Part shown: piece by piece, positions 25,499 to 34,534 of the stretch
Position numbering within the stretch: position 1 is the first letter of the stretch
How the letters are laid out: the number at the start of each line of letters is the position of its first letter
Assembly (NCBI RefSeq): GCF_014636935.1
Contig: NZ_BMES01000001.1
Span: forward strand, 1,307,782 to 1,371,781
Direction of reading: 5' to 3'
From: Alsobacter metallidurans
Lineage (GTDB): Bacteria; Pseudomonadota; Alphaproteobacteria; Rhizobiales; Beijerinckiaceae
Length of the DNA: 64,000 bases
Made by a program: the position numbers and the translations under genes
Notes under the pieces: generated by a model
The model's input: the letters and a program-made list of their open reading frames with translations, nothing else
The model's database searches: none
Told to the model about the DNA's origin: nothing

Positions 25499-27661
25499 TC
25501 AGACGGCCACGCCCAGAGTTTCCGACATGGTCGGCAGCTTGCGTCCGGACTGCGACAGCGCCGGCAGCGCGTCCACATCCAGAATAAGCGCAACCAAGCC
25601 GTCGCCCAGGATGGTCGCGGCTGACACGCCCTCGACCCTGCGGAACGACGATTCGAGGTTCTTCACCACGACCTGCTGCTGGCCCACGATCTCGTCTACC
25701 GCGATGGCGAGCCGCGGCACGGTCTCGGTCTCGACGATCACGACGATCGGCTCGTCACCGATCGCCCGGATGCCGAGCAACTGGCGCAGCTTCAGCAGCG
25801 GCGCGATCTCGCCCCGGAGCTGGAGAATGTCGCGTCCACCCGGAAGCGGCTCGACGCTGCCCGGATCGAGCTGCATCGTCTCGACGATTGACGACAGGGG
25901 GAACACGAAGCGCTCGGTTCCGGCCCGCACGATCATGCCGTCCAGCACCGCCAGCGTCAGCGGCAGGCCAAGCGTGAACTTGCAGCCGCGGCCGGGCGTC
26001 GACTCAACGGTGATGCGGCCACCCAGCGCCTCAACGTTCCGCCGCACCACGTCCATACCGACGCCGCGTCCGGACACGTCCGTGACCTGTTGCGCCGTGG
26101 AAAGGCCGGGATGGAAGATGAGGTTGTCGGCTTCTTCCGGCGTTGGCTCGGAGTCCGGCGGCAAGAGCCCTCGCGACTTGGCCTTGGCGATGAGCTTCTC
26201 ACGGTTGATGCCGCGACCGTCGTCGGTGACGCAGATCAGGATGCGCGAGCCGCGATGTTCGGCAGAAACCCGGATCGTGCCGTCCGGCGCCTTGCCGGCG
26301 GCGATGCGCTCCTCAGGCGGCTCGAGGCCGTGGTCCATCGAGTTGCGAAGCATGTGGATCAGCGGATCCGCGAGTTCCTCGACGATGGTCTTGTCGACCT
26401 CGGTGTCTTCGCCGGCCAGCACGAGATGGGCCTTTTTGCCCAGCGTGCGCTCCAATTCGCGAACGAGGCGCGGCAACCGCTGGAAGACGACCTTTACGGG
26501 CTGCGCCCGCACGGCCATGACGTTGTCCTGCAGCTCGCGCGTTTGCCGGGCGAGGCTGAACAGGGCGTCGACAAAGGACGCGGCCTCCCGCTTGGCGAGC
26601 ACGCCCGCGCGCTCCGAGAGCATGGACTGCGTAATGACGATTTCGCCGACCAGGTTCATTAGCCGGTCGATACGATCGAGGTCGACGCGAATCGTCCCGC
26701 CCGAAGCCCGGCGCTGAACCACCGGAGGAGCGACAGCGCCCGTGGCGGCCGAAGCATTCGCCGACGAAGGCGCGCCCTGCGGCGCGGCCTCGGCGTCCGG
26801 AGCATGAGCATCCGTGGACCGGATCTCGCCCGACGCCTTTGGCGCCTCGTGGAAGTCGAGCCCGGCCGCCGCGTCATCCTCAGCTTCGGTGTCGGTGAAC
26901 GAATATTCCTCGTCCGCCAGGAAGGATTCGAGCGCCTCGACTACGTGTTCGCGGCTTTGCTCGGTTTCGATCTCGACGACCCACCGCATCCAGCAGTCGT
27001 TCGGGTCGAGTGACGAGATGACCGGCACCTTGGAGGCGTCGCAGGTCACCTCGATCTCGCCAAGGTGCTTCAGCGCCTCGAAGATCATTCGGGGATCGAT
27101 CGCACGCCTGAAGAACTCCTTCTCGGGCGTGATGAACACCTTGATCCTGGCGGCCGCGCTCTCGGCCGCAGGAGCAGGCGCGGCCGCACTGGCCGCGGGC
27201 TTCGCGGCCGGTCCGGCTTTCGCCGGAGCGGGCTCGTCGTCGTCCAGGAAGATTTCGTCGCCGGCTTTGGGGGCTGCGGTTTTGCCGCCCGCCATCGCCT
27301 GCAGGGCCTTCACGATGGCGGGCGAAACCGGCACCGAGCGGCCGTCGCGGGCCGCGCCAATGAGCTCGTTGAGCACGTCGCCTGCCTGCAGGAGCATGTC
27401 AACCGGGGCGTCTTCGACCGCCACCTTGCCGGACCGCAGAGCATCGAGGCACGCCTCGAACATATGCGCGAACTCGACGAGTTCCGTGAGCGCGAACGCG
27501 CCAGCGCCGCCCTTGATGGAATGAACGGCGCGGAATGCGCCGTGGATGTCGTCCGGCGTCGCGCGCCCGTCGCCGATCGCGGCGAGGTGACCTTCGAGCA
27601 ACCCGATGAACTCATCGCATTCGTCGAAGTAGATATTGCGGATTTCGGCAAGAGCATCCAT
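25499..27661 (-). CDS. cheA: Chemotaxis histidine kinase CheA
   Basis: A 720-residue CheA. P1 has the phospho-acceptor His47 in VHSIKGGAGAF, then an Ala/Pro-rich linker and a P2-like domain at about 165-250. P3 dimerisation begins near 320, and the P4 ATPase has its N box in IHMLRNSMDHGLEP and G boxes in VTDDGRGIN and GRGVGMDVV. The P5 CheW-like domain covers about 580-715. All catalytic parts are present. It receives signals from receptor-CheW arrays and phosphorylates CheY and CheB. It follows cheY by nine bases. A second Ala/Asp-rich linker lies at about 260-315, longer than usual. Confidence 0.96.
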   Translation of the reverse strand: MDALAEIRNIYFDECDEFIGLLEGHLAAIGDGRATPDDIHGAFRAVHSIKGGAGAFALTELVEFAHMFEACLDALRSGKVAVEDAPVDMLLQAGDVLNELIGAARDGRSVPVSPAIVKALQAMAGGKTAAPKAGDEIFLDDDEPAPAKAGPAAKPAASAAAPAPAAESAAARIKVFITPEKEFFRRAIDPRMIFEALKHLGEIEVTCDASKVPVISSLDPNDCWMRWVVEIETEQSREHVVEALESFLADEEYSFTDTEAEDDAAAGLDFHEAPKASGEIRSTDAHAPDAEAAPQGAPSSANASAATGAVAPPVVQRRASGGTIRVDLDRIDRLMNLVGEIVITQSMLSERAGVLAKREAASFVDALFSLARQTRELQDNVMAVRAQPVKVVFQRLPRLVRELERTLGKKAHLVLAGEDTEVDKTIVEELADPLIHMLRNSMDHGLEPPEERIAAGKAPDGTIRVSAEHRGSRILICVTDDGRGINREKLIAKAKSRGLLPPDSEPTPEEADNLIFHPGLSTAQQVTDVSGRGVGMDVVRRNVEALGGRITVESTPGRGCKFTLGLPLTLAVLDGMIVRAGTERFVFPLSSIVETMQLDPGSVEPLPGGRDILQLRGEIAPLLKLRQLLGIRAIGDEPIVVIVETETVPRLAIAVDEIVGQQQVVVKNLESSFRRVEGVSAATILGDGLVALILDVDALPALSQSGRKLPTMSETLGVAV

Positions 27662-27669
27662 GGCGCGCG

Positions 27670-28029
27670 CTACTTCTTGAAACGAGTCAGCATGTCGAGC
27701 AGTCGCTGGGGATCGAACGGCTTCACCATCCAGGCCGTTGCGCCGGCCTTGCGGCCTTCGGCCTTGATCTCGGCCCCGCTCTCGGTGGTGAGGATGATGA
27801 TCGGGACCCCAGTCCCATCGGCGCGCGAACGAACAGCCCGCGTAAACTCGATGCCGTCCAGAACCGGCATGTTCAAATCGGTGATGACGATATCCGGGCG
27901 GTGGTCGGCGAAGCGGGCGAGCCCTTCCTCGCCGTTTTCCGCTTCCACCACGTCATAGGAAGCAGCCCGAAGCGTCCTGCACAGGAGCTCACGGAGCGTT
28001 CGCGTATCGTCGATTGCAAGGATGCGCAC
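27670..28029 (-). CDS. cheY: Chemotaxis response regulator CheY
   Basis: A 119-residue single-domain receiver with Asp7-Asp8, phospho-acceptor Asp51 (VITDLNMP), a Thr in ILTTES and the switch Lys in MVKPFD. It is the second gene of the che operon, three bases after the STAS gene and just before cheA. The motif set is fully conserved, so phosphorylation by the neighbouring CheA is expected. The close tie to a STAS protein and CheA differs from the CheY at the operon end, which may point to separate jobs. Confidence 0.92.
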   Translation of the reverse strand: MRILAIDDTRTLRELLCRTLRAASYDVVEAENGEEGLARFADHRPDIVITDLNMPVLDGIEFTRAVRSRADGTGVPIIILTTESGAEIKAEGRKAGATAWMVKPFDPQRLLDMLTRFKK

Positions 28030-28032
28030 CGT

Positions 28033-28311
28033 CTACTCCATCGGAATCGTCATGAGCTCGGCGAACAGGCCGTAGCCCTGGAAGCCGTCGATCATGGCGG
28101 TACTAGGTGAAATGAGGGTAAAGCCCTGTCCGCTCTCACGCGCCGTCCGCCCCGCGGATACGATGACCTGGGCCAGAGTGGGAGAAAGATCTTCGGCGGC
28201 AGATCCGTCGAGGCGAACCTCTTTTCCGTCCGCGAAGGCGTCCTTCATCTTGTTGCAGAGGTCGACGACCTCGTCTCGGGTGCTGCGCGTGCTGAGTGCG
28301 AGATCGACCAA
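28033..28311 (-). CDS. STAS-domain protein at the head of the che operon
   Basis: A 92-residue STAS-like protein: VRLDGSAAEDLSPTLAQVIV forms the strand and helix that carry the regulatory serine region in anti-sigma-factor antagonists, followed by GFTLISPS and a C-terminal helix. The start is a TTG at 28311 with AGGAGGG four bases upstream; no in-frame ATG is available. As first gene, three bases before cheY, it should be made with the operon. STAS proteins bind partners such as kinases or transporters. A role in adjusting CheA or the array is inferred from position only. Confidence 0.75.
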   Translation of the reverse strand: MVDLALSTRSTRDEVVDLCNKMKDAFADGKEVRLDGSAAEDLSPTLAQVIVSAGRTARESGQGFTLISPSTAMIDGFQGYGLFAELMTIPME

Positions 28312-28620
28312 TTCGCCCTCCTGAAATGATCTTGACGCAAACTAGGGTTTGAAACTTAACAAAGCTTTAGCCGAACAGCCCTGAGCTGTAATACTATCAA
28401 TAACGCAACCAGTAATTGCAAAGCCAGCCATGGTCGGAACGGCCGTGGTGTGGCCTCGGCCGGAAGACATCCACCAGACTCGCCGCTGCCCCGCCTCAAC
28501 CTCCTGAGTTGATAAAAGTCATCTTTTTACGCCTTCTTCATTGTTTGGTGGCTGACTGAAAAATTGCAACACCGAGCATTGCAGCTTTTGGGACACGTCC
28601 CGGGCTGAGGGGATCACTCC
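28312..28620. other. 309-bp divergent promoter region of the chemotaxis genes
   Basis: No gene seen. It drives the che operon to the left and cheW plus the receptor to the right. It is AT-rich in two parts, 28356-28430 and 28505-28570, with an imperfect CtrA-like box at 28356-28370. I see no good sigma-28 element. Confidence 0.6.
28356..28370. promoter_or_regulatory. Candidate CtrA-type box (TTAA-N7-TTAG)
   Basis: TTAA at 28356-28359, seven bases, TTAG at 28367-28370: 7 of 8 positions of the CtrA site, in the shared promoter region of the che operon and cheW. CtrA is known to control motility genes in many alphaproteobacteria. A chance match is possible. Confidence 0.35.
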
Positions 28621-29118
28621 ATGAGCATGATGACGGCTGCCGCAGCGGCTTTCGAAAGCACGGACTCGCAGGCAATCAGGATTGTCACCTTCCTGGTGGA
28701 AGGACGCCAGTTCGGCGTGGACGTTGGCCTGGTTCGTGAGATCAAAGGGTGGCAAGCCACGACGCCTCTCCCCAACACGGCGTCCTATGTGCTCGGGGTC
28801 CTCAATCTCCGCGGCACCGTGATCACGGTGTTCGACTTCCGCCAGCGCCTCGGGTTGGGGCCAAGCCCGATCTCGCGCTCGAGCGTGATCCTGGTGCTTG
28901 ATCTCGGCCGGCAACCTGTGGGCCTGCTTGTGGACGCCGTTTCGGACATCGTCGACATCCCGCGCTCGGACTTGCGCCCGCCGCCGGAGATGCTCGGGGT
29001 CGAGGAGGCGCTTCACGGGATCGCGGTGCGCGGCGACAAGGTCATCGCCCTGCCTGACCTTGGAATGCTCGTCGGCGGCGGTGTGCAAACCGCCGAACTT
29101 GTTCCCACACAGCACTAA
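28621..29118 (+). CDS. cheW: Chemotaxis adaptor CheW
   Basis: A 165-residue CheW with the usual two SH3-like barrels: RIVTFLVEGRQFGVDVGLVREI at the first, YVLGVLNLRGTVITVFD in the middle and VGLLVDAVSDIVDIP at the second. A poly-Ala N-terminal 20 residues precede the domain. It couples receptors to CheA in the array. It is transcribed with the receptor gene 53 bp downstream, divergent from cheA, so adaptor and kinase levels can be set separately. Confidence 0.95.
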   Translation: MSMMTAAAAAFESTDSQAIRIVTFLVEGRQFGVDVGLVREIKGWQATTPLPNTASYVLGVLNLRGTVITVFDFRQRLGLGPSPISRSSVILVLDLGRQPVGLLVDAVSDIVDIPRSDLRPPPEMLGVEEALHGIAVRGDKVIALPDLGMLVGGGVQTAELVPTQH

Positions 29119-29171
29119 CACTGACGGTCGCGGCAAAGCGACCGCAAGCAAAGACGAACTGAAGTCGGGGG

Positions 29172-31877
29172 ATGATCGTGACGAATATGAGCTGGGCAAA
29201 TTGGGTCAGGGACATGACGATCGGGAAGAAGATCGTGTTGATCATGGTCATTCTGGCAATCCCGTTCGCTGCCATGACTTACCTGTTTGGCAATCAGGTC
29301 CAAAAGGACATCAAGTTCGCCGAGACCGAGCGGGCGGGTTTGAAGGCGATTGAGCCGCTCTGGGCGTCTCTCCTCGTTGAAGCCGGAAAGGGTGCGAGCA
29401 GCGCGAGTGGCGTCGAGGCCAGGGTGAATGCGCGGGGCGCGATTCAAAGATCGGCCGATGCTTACAACCTGTCGCTCGATCCTGACCTGGACAGCTACTA
29501 CGTCACGGACTTCGCGGTGACGCGCCTTCCCCTCCTTCTGGATGCGGCCTCCGAGTTGCTCGGTATCGCCGACCATCTGAAGGCCGGACAGGGGGGCGTT
29601 AGCGAGGCGGGCGACTTCAAATACGCGATGCGGACGCTCACCGTTCAGAACGGCGCGATCCAGGATAACCTTCAGGCCGCCGTGAAGGGCAACAGCGACG
29701 GCTCCGTTCAGAAAACCGTGGCCCCTGTGATCGAGCGCCTTGGGACGCGCATCGCCGCGACCGCCGCCCTCGGCCAGCAAGTCCTCCTGGCGCTGGAAGC
29801 CGGAAAGCCGGTCCCGGCGTCCGCACGGGACAGCCTCGTCGAGGAAGTCCGCCAGACCATGCGCGCCGTGGAGGCGACATGGTCGGTCTCCGTTCAGTCC
29901 GCCGATCAGCTGATCGCCAAGCGTATCGCCAACGCAATCGCGGATGCGTCCTGGAAGCTCAGCCTTGCGGGGTTGTGCGTGCTGCTTGCGGTCGCGGCCG
30001 CCGTCATTGTGGTTCGCTCGATCCAGCGGCCGATCGGCGACATCGTGGGAGTGATCCGCGCTTTCCAGGCAGGAAACTACAGCGTGCCTTTGGGGCACAC
30101 GGCCGCCAAGAACGAAGTCGGCGAGATCGCCCGCGCGCTCAAGCACCTGCAGGGTCTCGGCGAAAGCCAGCAGCTCACGCTGGCGGCGATGAACGGCTCC
30201 CCCACCATGATGATGATCACGGATCCGGCCGAGCACATCGTCTACATCAGCCAGAGCCTGCAGCAGTTGCTCTACAGCATGGAGTCCGTGTTCCGGCAGG
30301 CGCAGCCCGACTTCTCGGTCGACCGGCTCGTCGGACAACACATCGACGCGTACCGCCGCAACGCCAATCTCAAGCGCGAGATGATCTCCGACGATGGCCA
30401 ACGCCGGAAGGTGCGCTACGACATCGCCGGGCATGTGATCCTGGTCGACATGTCATATATCATGTCCCTGAGCGGGGAGCGCATCGGCCATACGCTGGAA
30501 TGGCGCGACATGACCGCTGAACTCGCGGCGGAAACGGAAGTCGCCGCTGTGGTGGCGGCCGCCGCGCAGGGCGATTTCTCCAAGCGCATGTCGACCGAAA
30601 ACAAGTCGGGTTTTGTCCGCGAGATCGCGGGTGGCCTGAATGGCGTGTCAGAGACGGTGGAGACGGCGGTTCGCGAGTTTGCCAGCGTGATGGCGGCGGT
30701 AGCGGACGGCGATCTCACCCGGTCGGTCGCGGGACGCTACGAAGGCGACTTCGGAGATCTGCAGCGCAGCATCAACGATACGGTTGAACGGCTGGCTGAG
30801 ACGGTGGGCACCATTCAGACCACCTCCATCGACGTCACCAGCGCGGCGGGCGAGATCAACAGCGGCGCCAACGATCTGTCCCGCCGCACGGAGGATCAGG
30901 CGGCCTCGCTCGAGCAAACGGCGGCCACGGCCGAACAACTCGCCGCGTCCGTCAAGGCGGCCGCCCAGTCGTCCCGCCAGGCCGTCGAGATGGCCGAAAA
31001 CGCCATGCAGGTGGCCCAAACGGGCGGCGCGATCGTCACGCAGGCGGTCGAGGCCATGACGCGGATCGAGCAAGCCTCCCAGAAGATCACGGACATTACC
31101 TCGGTGATCGACGACATCGCATTCCAGACGAACCTGCTCGCCCTGAACGCGGCCGTGGAGGCCGCGCGGGCCGGGGAGGCCGGCAAGGGGTTCGCCGTCG
31201 TGGCGTCCGAGGTGCGCACGCTGGCCCAGCGCTCCAGCGAGGCCGCCAAGGACATCACCGGGCTCATCGGCTCGTCGACGCAGGAGATCTCCGAAGGGGT
31301 GAAGCTCGTGCGATCGGCCGGCGACGTGCTCGGCCAGATCGTCGGCGCGTCCCAGAAGGTCGCCGGCACCGTCAGCGAGATCTCGGCTGCCACCAGCGAG
31401 CAGGCGAGCGGAATTGATGAAATGAGCCAGGCCGTCGCTCACCTGGACGAAATGACCCAGCAGAACGCCGCATTGGCCGAGGAGAGCGCGGCTTCCGCCG
31501 TGAGCCTCAATGGCCAGATCGAGAAGCTGAACGATCTCGTGGCGTCTTTCCGGATCCGCCAGGATGTGCGTGGAGCCCAGCGCGTGAGCGCTGGCGGCGG
31601 CGCCTCCTACGCGGCTTTGGCGGCCCCAAGCCGTCCGCCTGCGAAGCCTGCGCCGGCCGCTCCAAGGAAGCCCGCAGCAAGCTGGGCTGCAAAGCCCGCC
31701 GCCGCGAGCCCCAAAGTGGGCGAGCCGGAGCGTCTGCGCCGCCTGGCCGCCGAGGCCTTCGGCGGAGGCGCGGCGTCGGCCGCCAAGCTTGCCCCCGCCA
31801 AGGCGGCCTCCCTGGCCCGACCCGCTTCCGCCAAGGCGAGCACGGACAAGGCGGCCGGCGGTTGGGAAGAGTTCTGA
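29172..31877 (+). CDS. Methyl-accepting chemotaxis protein with PAS domain and CheR/CheB-docking tail
   Basis: A 901-residue receptor. Order: first membrane helix about 19-40, periplasmic sensor about 41-255, second helix about 258-280, HAMP about 280-330, PAS-like domain about 340-450 ([28 protein letters not shown]), a second HAMP-like region about 455-530, and the signalling hairpin with the tip [20 protein letters not shown] near 650. An Ala/Pro-rich linker of about 100 residues leads to the terminal GGWEEF, the pentapeptide-type dock for CheR and CheB. The periplasmic ligand and any PAS cofactor are unknown. The ATG at 29172 is close to a G-run; ATG 29187 is an alternative start. A strong terminator follows. 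Confidence 0.94.
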   Translation: MIVTNMSWANWVRDMTIGKKIVLIMVILAIPFAAMTYLFGNQVQKDIKFAETERAGLKAIEPLWASLLVEAGKGASSASGVEARVNARGAIQRSADAYNLSLDPDLDSYYVTDFAVTRLPLLLDAASELLGIADHLKAGQGGVSEAGDFKYAMRTLTVQNGAIQDNLQAAVKGNSDGSVQKTVAPVIERLGTRIAATAALGQQVLLALEAGKPVPASARDSLVEEVRQTMRAVEATWSVSVQSADQLIAKRIANAIADASWKLSLAGLCVLLAVAAAVIVVRSIQRPIGDIVGVIRAFQAGNYSVPLGHTAAKNEVGEIARALKHLQGLGESQQLTLAAMNGSPTMMMITDPAEHIVYISQSLQQLLYSMESVFRQAQPDFSVDRLVGQHIDAYRRNANLKREMISDDGQRRKVRYDIAGHVILVDMSYIMSLSGERIGHTLEWRDMTAELAAETEVAAVVAAAAQGDFSKRMSTENKSGFVREIAGGLNGVSETVETAVREFASVMAAVADGDLTRSVAGRYEGDFGDLQRSINDTVERLAETVGTIQTTSIDVTSAAGEINSGANDLSRRTEDQAASLEQTAATAEQLAASVKAAAQSSRQAVEMAENAMQVAQTGGAIVTQAVEAMTRIEQASQKITDITSVIDDIAFQTNLLALNAAVEAARAGEAGKGFAVVASEVRTLAQRSSEAAKDITGLIGSSTQEISEGVKLVRSAGDVLGQIVGASQKVAGTVSEISAATSEQASGIDEMSQAVAHLDEMTQQNAALAEESAASAVSLNGQIEKLNDLVASFRIRQDVRGAQRVSAGGGASYAALAAPSRPPAKPAPAAPRKPAASWAAKPAAASPKVGEPERLRRLAAEAFGGGAASAAKLAPAKAASLARPASAKASTDKAAGGWEEF

Positions 31878-31900
31878 TCTTTCAAAGCCGAAACGAAAAA

Positions 31901-31930
31901 GCCCCGCGGCTCGCGTCGCGGGGCTTTTTT
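31901..31930. terminator. Bidirectional intrinsic terminator
   Basis: Perfect stem GCCCCGCG (31901-31908) with CGCGGGGC (31917-31924), A5 before it and T6 after it. It ends the receptor transcript and, on the other strand, the branched-chain amino acid importer transcript. Confidence 0.92.
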
Positions 31931-31946
31931 CGGTGAGCTCTGGCCG

Positions 31947-32918
31947 TCAGCCGCGTTTGCGCATCGCGTGCTCGACCTCGCCGACGACGCCGCGTCGGAA
32001 CAGCAGCACGCAGGCGACGAAGATGCCTCCGATCAGCACCGTGACCGGGAAGTCCAGCGCCGCGAGATAATTCTCCAGCGTGACGACGATCAGGGCCCCG
32101 ATCACCGGCCCGAGCATCGTGCCGATGCCGCCAAGCAGGGTGATCAGCACGACTTCGCCGGACATCTGCCAGGTGATGTCGGTAAGCGACGCAAGCTGGA
32201 ACACCAGCGACTTCACCCCGCCCGCGACGCCGGCGAGCCCCGCCGAGATCACGAAGGCGATCAGCTTGTAGCGCTGCACGTCGTAGCCCAGGGAGATCGC
32301 GCGTGGCTCATGCTCGCGAATGGCCTTGAGGATCTGGCCGAACGGCGAGTTGACGATGCGCCAAAGAGCGAACATGCCGAACAGGAAGATCACCAGCACG
32401 AAGCTATACATCGCGAGCGGCCGGTTCAGGTCTATGAGGCCGAACAGCGTGCCGCGCGGAACGCCCTGGATACCGTCTTCGCCGCCCGTGAAAGGCGACT
32501 GCAGCGCAATGAAGAACACCATCTGCGACAGCGCCAGGGTGATCATCGAGAAGTAAATGCCCTTGCGCTTGATCGCCAGGTAGCCGATCAGCACGCCCAG
32601 GGCGCCGCCACCAATGCCGCCGAGCACCACGCAGAGCAGCGGATCCAGGTGCCAGACCTTGGCGGCATGGGCCGAGATGTAGGCGCCCGTCCCGAAAAAC
32701 GCCGCGTGGCCGAAAGACAGCAGCCCCACATAGCCGATCAGCAGGTTGAAGGCCGCCGCGAACAGCGCGAAGCACATCAGCTTCATCAGAAACACGGGGT
32801 AGACGCCGAAGGGTGCGATCACCAGCGCGATCACGAGGCCGGCGGCGGCCACGCGGCCCCAGGTCTCGCCGCTCGTGGAGACGCCGGCCGGGCCGGTGGA
32901 TGCGGTCGTCGCAGTCAT
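31947..32918 (-). CDS. livM: Branched-chain amino acid-type ABC permease LivM
   Basis: A 323-residue permease with about ten membrane helices. GYVGLLSFGHAAFFGTGAY and the ABC-coupling segment LKAIREHEPRAISLGYDVQRYKL are diagnostic of LivM. The ATG at 32918 follows the livH stop by one base. It forms the translocation channel with LivH in the inner membrane. In Rhizobiales such systems carry amino acids, amides, urea or aromatic acids, so the substrate is open. It is the last gene of the minus-strand group that begins with the binding protein at 36604. Confidence 0.93.
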   Translation of the reverse strand: MTATTASTGPAGVSTSGETWGRVAAAGLVIALVIAPFGVYPVFLMKLMCFALFAAAFNLLIGYVGLLSFGHAAFFGTGAYISAHAAKVWHLDPLLCVVLGGIGGGALGVLIGYLAIKRKGIYFSMITLALSQMVFFIALQSPFTGGEDGIQGVPRGTLFGLIDLNRPLAMYSFVLVIFLFGMFALWRIVNSPFGQILKAIREHEPRAISLGYDVQRYKLIAFVISAGLAGVAGGVKSLVFQLASLTDITWQMSGEVVLITLLGGIGTMLGPVIGALIVVTLENYLAALDFPVTVLIGGIFVACVLLFRRGVVGEVEHAMRKRG

Positions 32919-32919
32919 C

Positions 32920-33807
32920 TCATTCTCCCCGACCGAACAGGCCCGCAGGGCGCACAAGCAGCACGATCGCCATCACGACGAAGATCACGATCGCGGACGC
33001 CTGCGGATAATAGACCTTCGTGAGCCCTTCGAGCACGCCTAGCATGTAGCCGGTGACGATCGCCCCCATGATCGACCCCATGCCGCCGACCACCACCACG
33101 GCGAACACCACGATGATGAGGTTCGACCCCATCAGTGGGCTCACCTGGTAGATCGGCGCGGCCAGCACGCCCGCGAAGCCCGCAAGCGCGACGCCGCCCG
33201 CATAGGTGGCGGTCACCAGCAACGGAACGTTGATGCCGAACGCCTGGACCAGCGCCGGGTTCTCGGTCGCGGCGCGCAGATAGGCGCCGAGCCGGGTTCG
33301 CTCGATCACGAACCACGTCGCGAAGCACACGACCACGGAGGCCACCACAACCCAGCCGCGATAGATCGGCAGGAACATGAAGCCGAGATTGACGCCGCCC
33401 TGCAACTGCGGCGGCGGCGCATAAGGCTGGCCGGAGGAGCCGTACCAGTGGCGGAACATGCCCTCAATCACGAGCGACAGGCCGAAGGTCAGCAGCAGGC
33501 CGTAGAGCGGGTCGAGCCCCGCCAGCCGTCGGAGCGTCGTTCGCTCGATGATGACGCCGAGGATCGCCACCGCGAGCGGCGCCAACGCCAGCGCAGCCCA
33601 GTAGTTGACGCCGAACTTCGTCAGCGCCAGCCAGGCCGCGAAGGCCCCGAGCATGTAGAGGGCGCCATGGGCGAAGTTGATGACGTGCAGCATGCCGAAG
33701 ATGACTGCGAGGCCAAGCGAAAGCAGGGCGTAGAAGGACCCGTTGATGAGCCCGATCAGCAGCTGCCCGTAGAGCGCGGCGGTCGGGACGCCGAAGATGG
33801 TCGTCAT
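32920..33807 (-). CDS. livH: Branched-chain amino acid-type ABC permease LivH
   Basis: A 295-residue permease with about eight helices. NGSFYALLSLGLAVIFGML near the N-terminus and LRAATENPALVQAFGIN at the coupling loop mark the LivH family. It pairs with LivM to make the channel. It lies four bases after livF, on the same transcript. The usual E/D-containing loop before the coupling helix is intact, so the transporter looks functional. Confidence 0.93.
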   Translation of the reverse strand: MTTIFGVPTAALYGQLLIGLINGSFYALLSLGLAVIFGMLHVINFAHGALYMLGAFAAWLALTKFGVNYWAALALAPLAVAILGVIIERTTLRRLAGLDPLYGLLLTFGLSLVIEGMFRHWYGSSGQPYAPPPQLQGGVNLGFMFLPIYRGWVVVASVVVCFATWFVIERTRLGAYLRAATENPALVQAFGINVPLLVTATYAGGVALAGFAGVLAAPIYQVSPLMGSNLIIVVFAVVVVGGMGSIMGAIVTGYMLGVLEGLTKVYYPQASAIVIFVVMAIVLLVRPAGLFGRGE

Positions 33808-33811
33808 CGCC

Positions 33812-34534
33812 TCACACTCCCAGATATTCGTGCAGCGAACCCATGCGGGCGCTGAGTTCCGTGGTCGCGAACGTGTCCACCACCCTGCCGTCCTCCATCA
33901 CGAAGAACCGGTCGGCCAGCTTTGCGGCAAAACGGAAGTTCTGCTCCACGAGCACGATGGTGTAGCCCTGCGTTTTCAGCGTGCGGATCAACTCGCCGAT
34001 GCGTTGCACAATCACGGGCGCGAGACCCTCGGTCGGTTCGTCGAGCAGCAGCACGCGCGCGCCCGTGCGCAGGATGCGCGCGATGGCGAGCATCTGCTGC
34101 TCACCGCCCGAGAGCTTGGTGCCGGGGCTGTTGCGACGCTCCTCCAGGTTTGGGAATATGCGGTAGATGTCGGCGATCGACATGCCGCCATCGGCGATCT
34201 TGGGCGGCAGCGACAGGTTTTCGTCCACCGAAAGGCTGGCGAAGATGCCACGCTCCTCGGGCACGTAGCCGAGACCGGCCCGCGCGACCTTGTGCTGCGG
34301 CAGCGCCAGCAGGTCCTGTCCCCGCAGCGTGATCACGCCCTTGCGCTTGCGCACGATGCCGATGATGGAGCGCAACGTGGTGGTCTTGCCCGCGCCGTTG
34401 CGGCCCAGGATCGTAATGGTCTCGCCTTCGCGCACGTCGAGCGATACGCCGTGCAGAACATGACTTTCGCCGTACCAGGCCTCGAGGTCGCGAACTTCGA
34501 GCAGCGGCTCCGAAGCGGTATTCTGCGCCTGCAT
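33812..34534 (-). CDS. livF: Branched-chain amino acid-type ABC ATPase LivF
   Basis: A 240-residue ATPase with Walker A GRNGAGKTT near residue 44, a Q-loop, signature LSGGEQQ near 143, Walker B VLLLDEPTEGL and the H-switch as a conserved short motif. It lacks the C-terminal extra helix of LivG, as LivF does. Its ATG overlaps the livG stop (TGATG) with GGAGG just upstream, so the two ATPases are coupled and made in equal amounts. Confidence 0.94.
   Translation of the reverse strand: MQAQNTASEPLLEVRDLEAWYGESHVLHGVSLDVREGETITILGRNGAGKTTTLRSIIGIVRKRKGVITLRGQDLLALPQHKVARAGLGYVPEERGIFASLSVDENLSLPPKIADGGMSIADIYRIFPNLEERRNSPGTKLSGGEQQMLAIARILRTGARVLLLDEPTEGLAPVIVQRIGELIRTLKTQGYTIVLVEQNFRFAAKLADRFFVMEDGRVVDTFATTELSARMGSLHEYLGV

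Noticed and set aside
25098-26717. Long plus-strand open frame (539 codons) opposite cheA
   Set aside because: It is antisense to a fully motif-supported CheA. High GC at third codon positions removes stops on the other strand, and the translation is a Ser/Arg-rich string with no domain.
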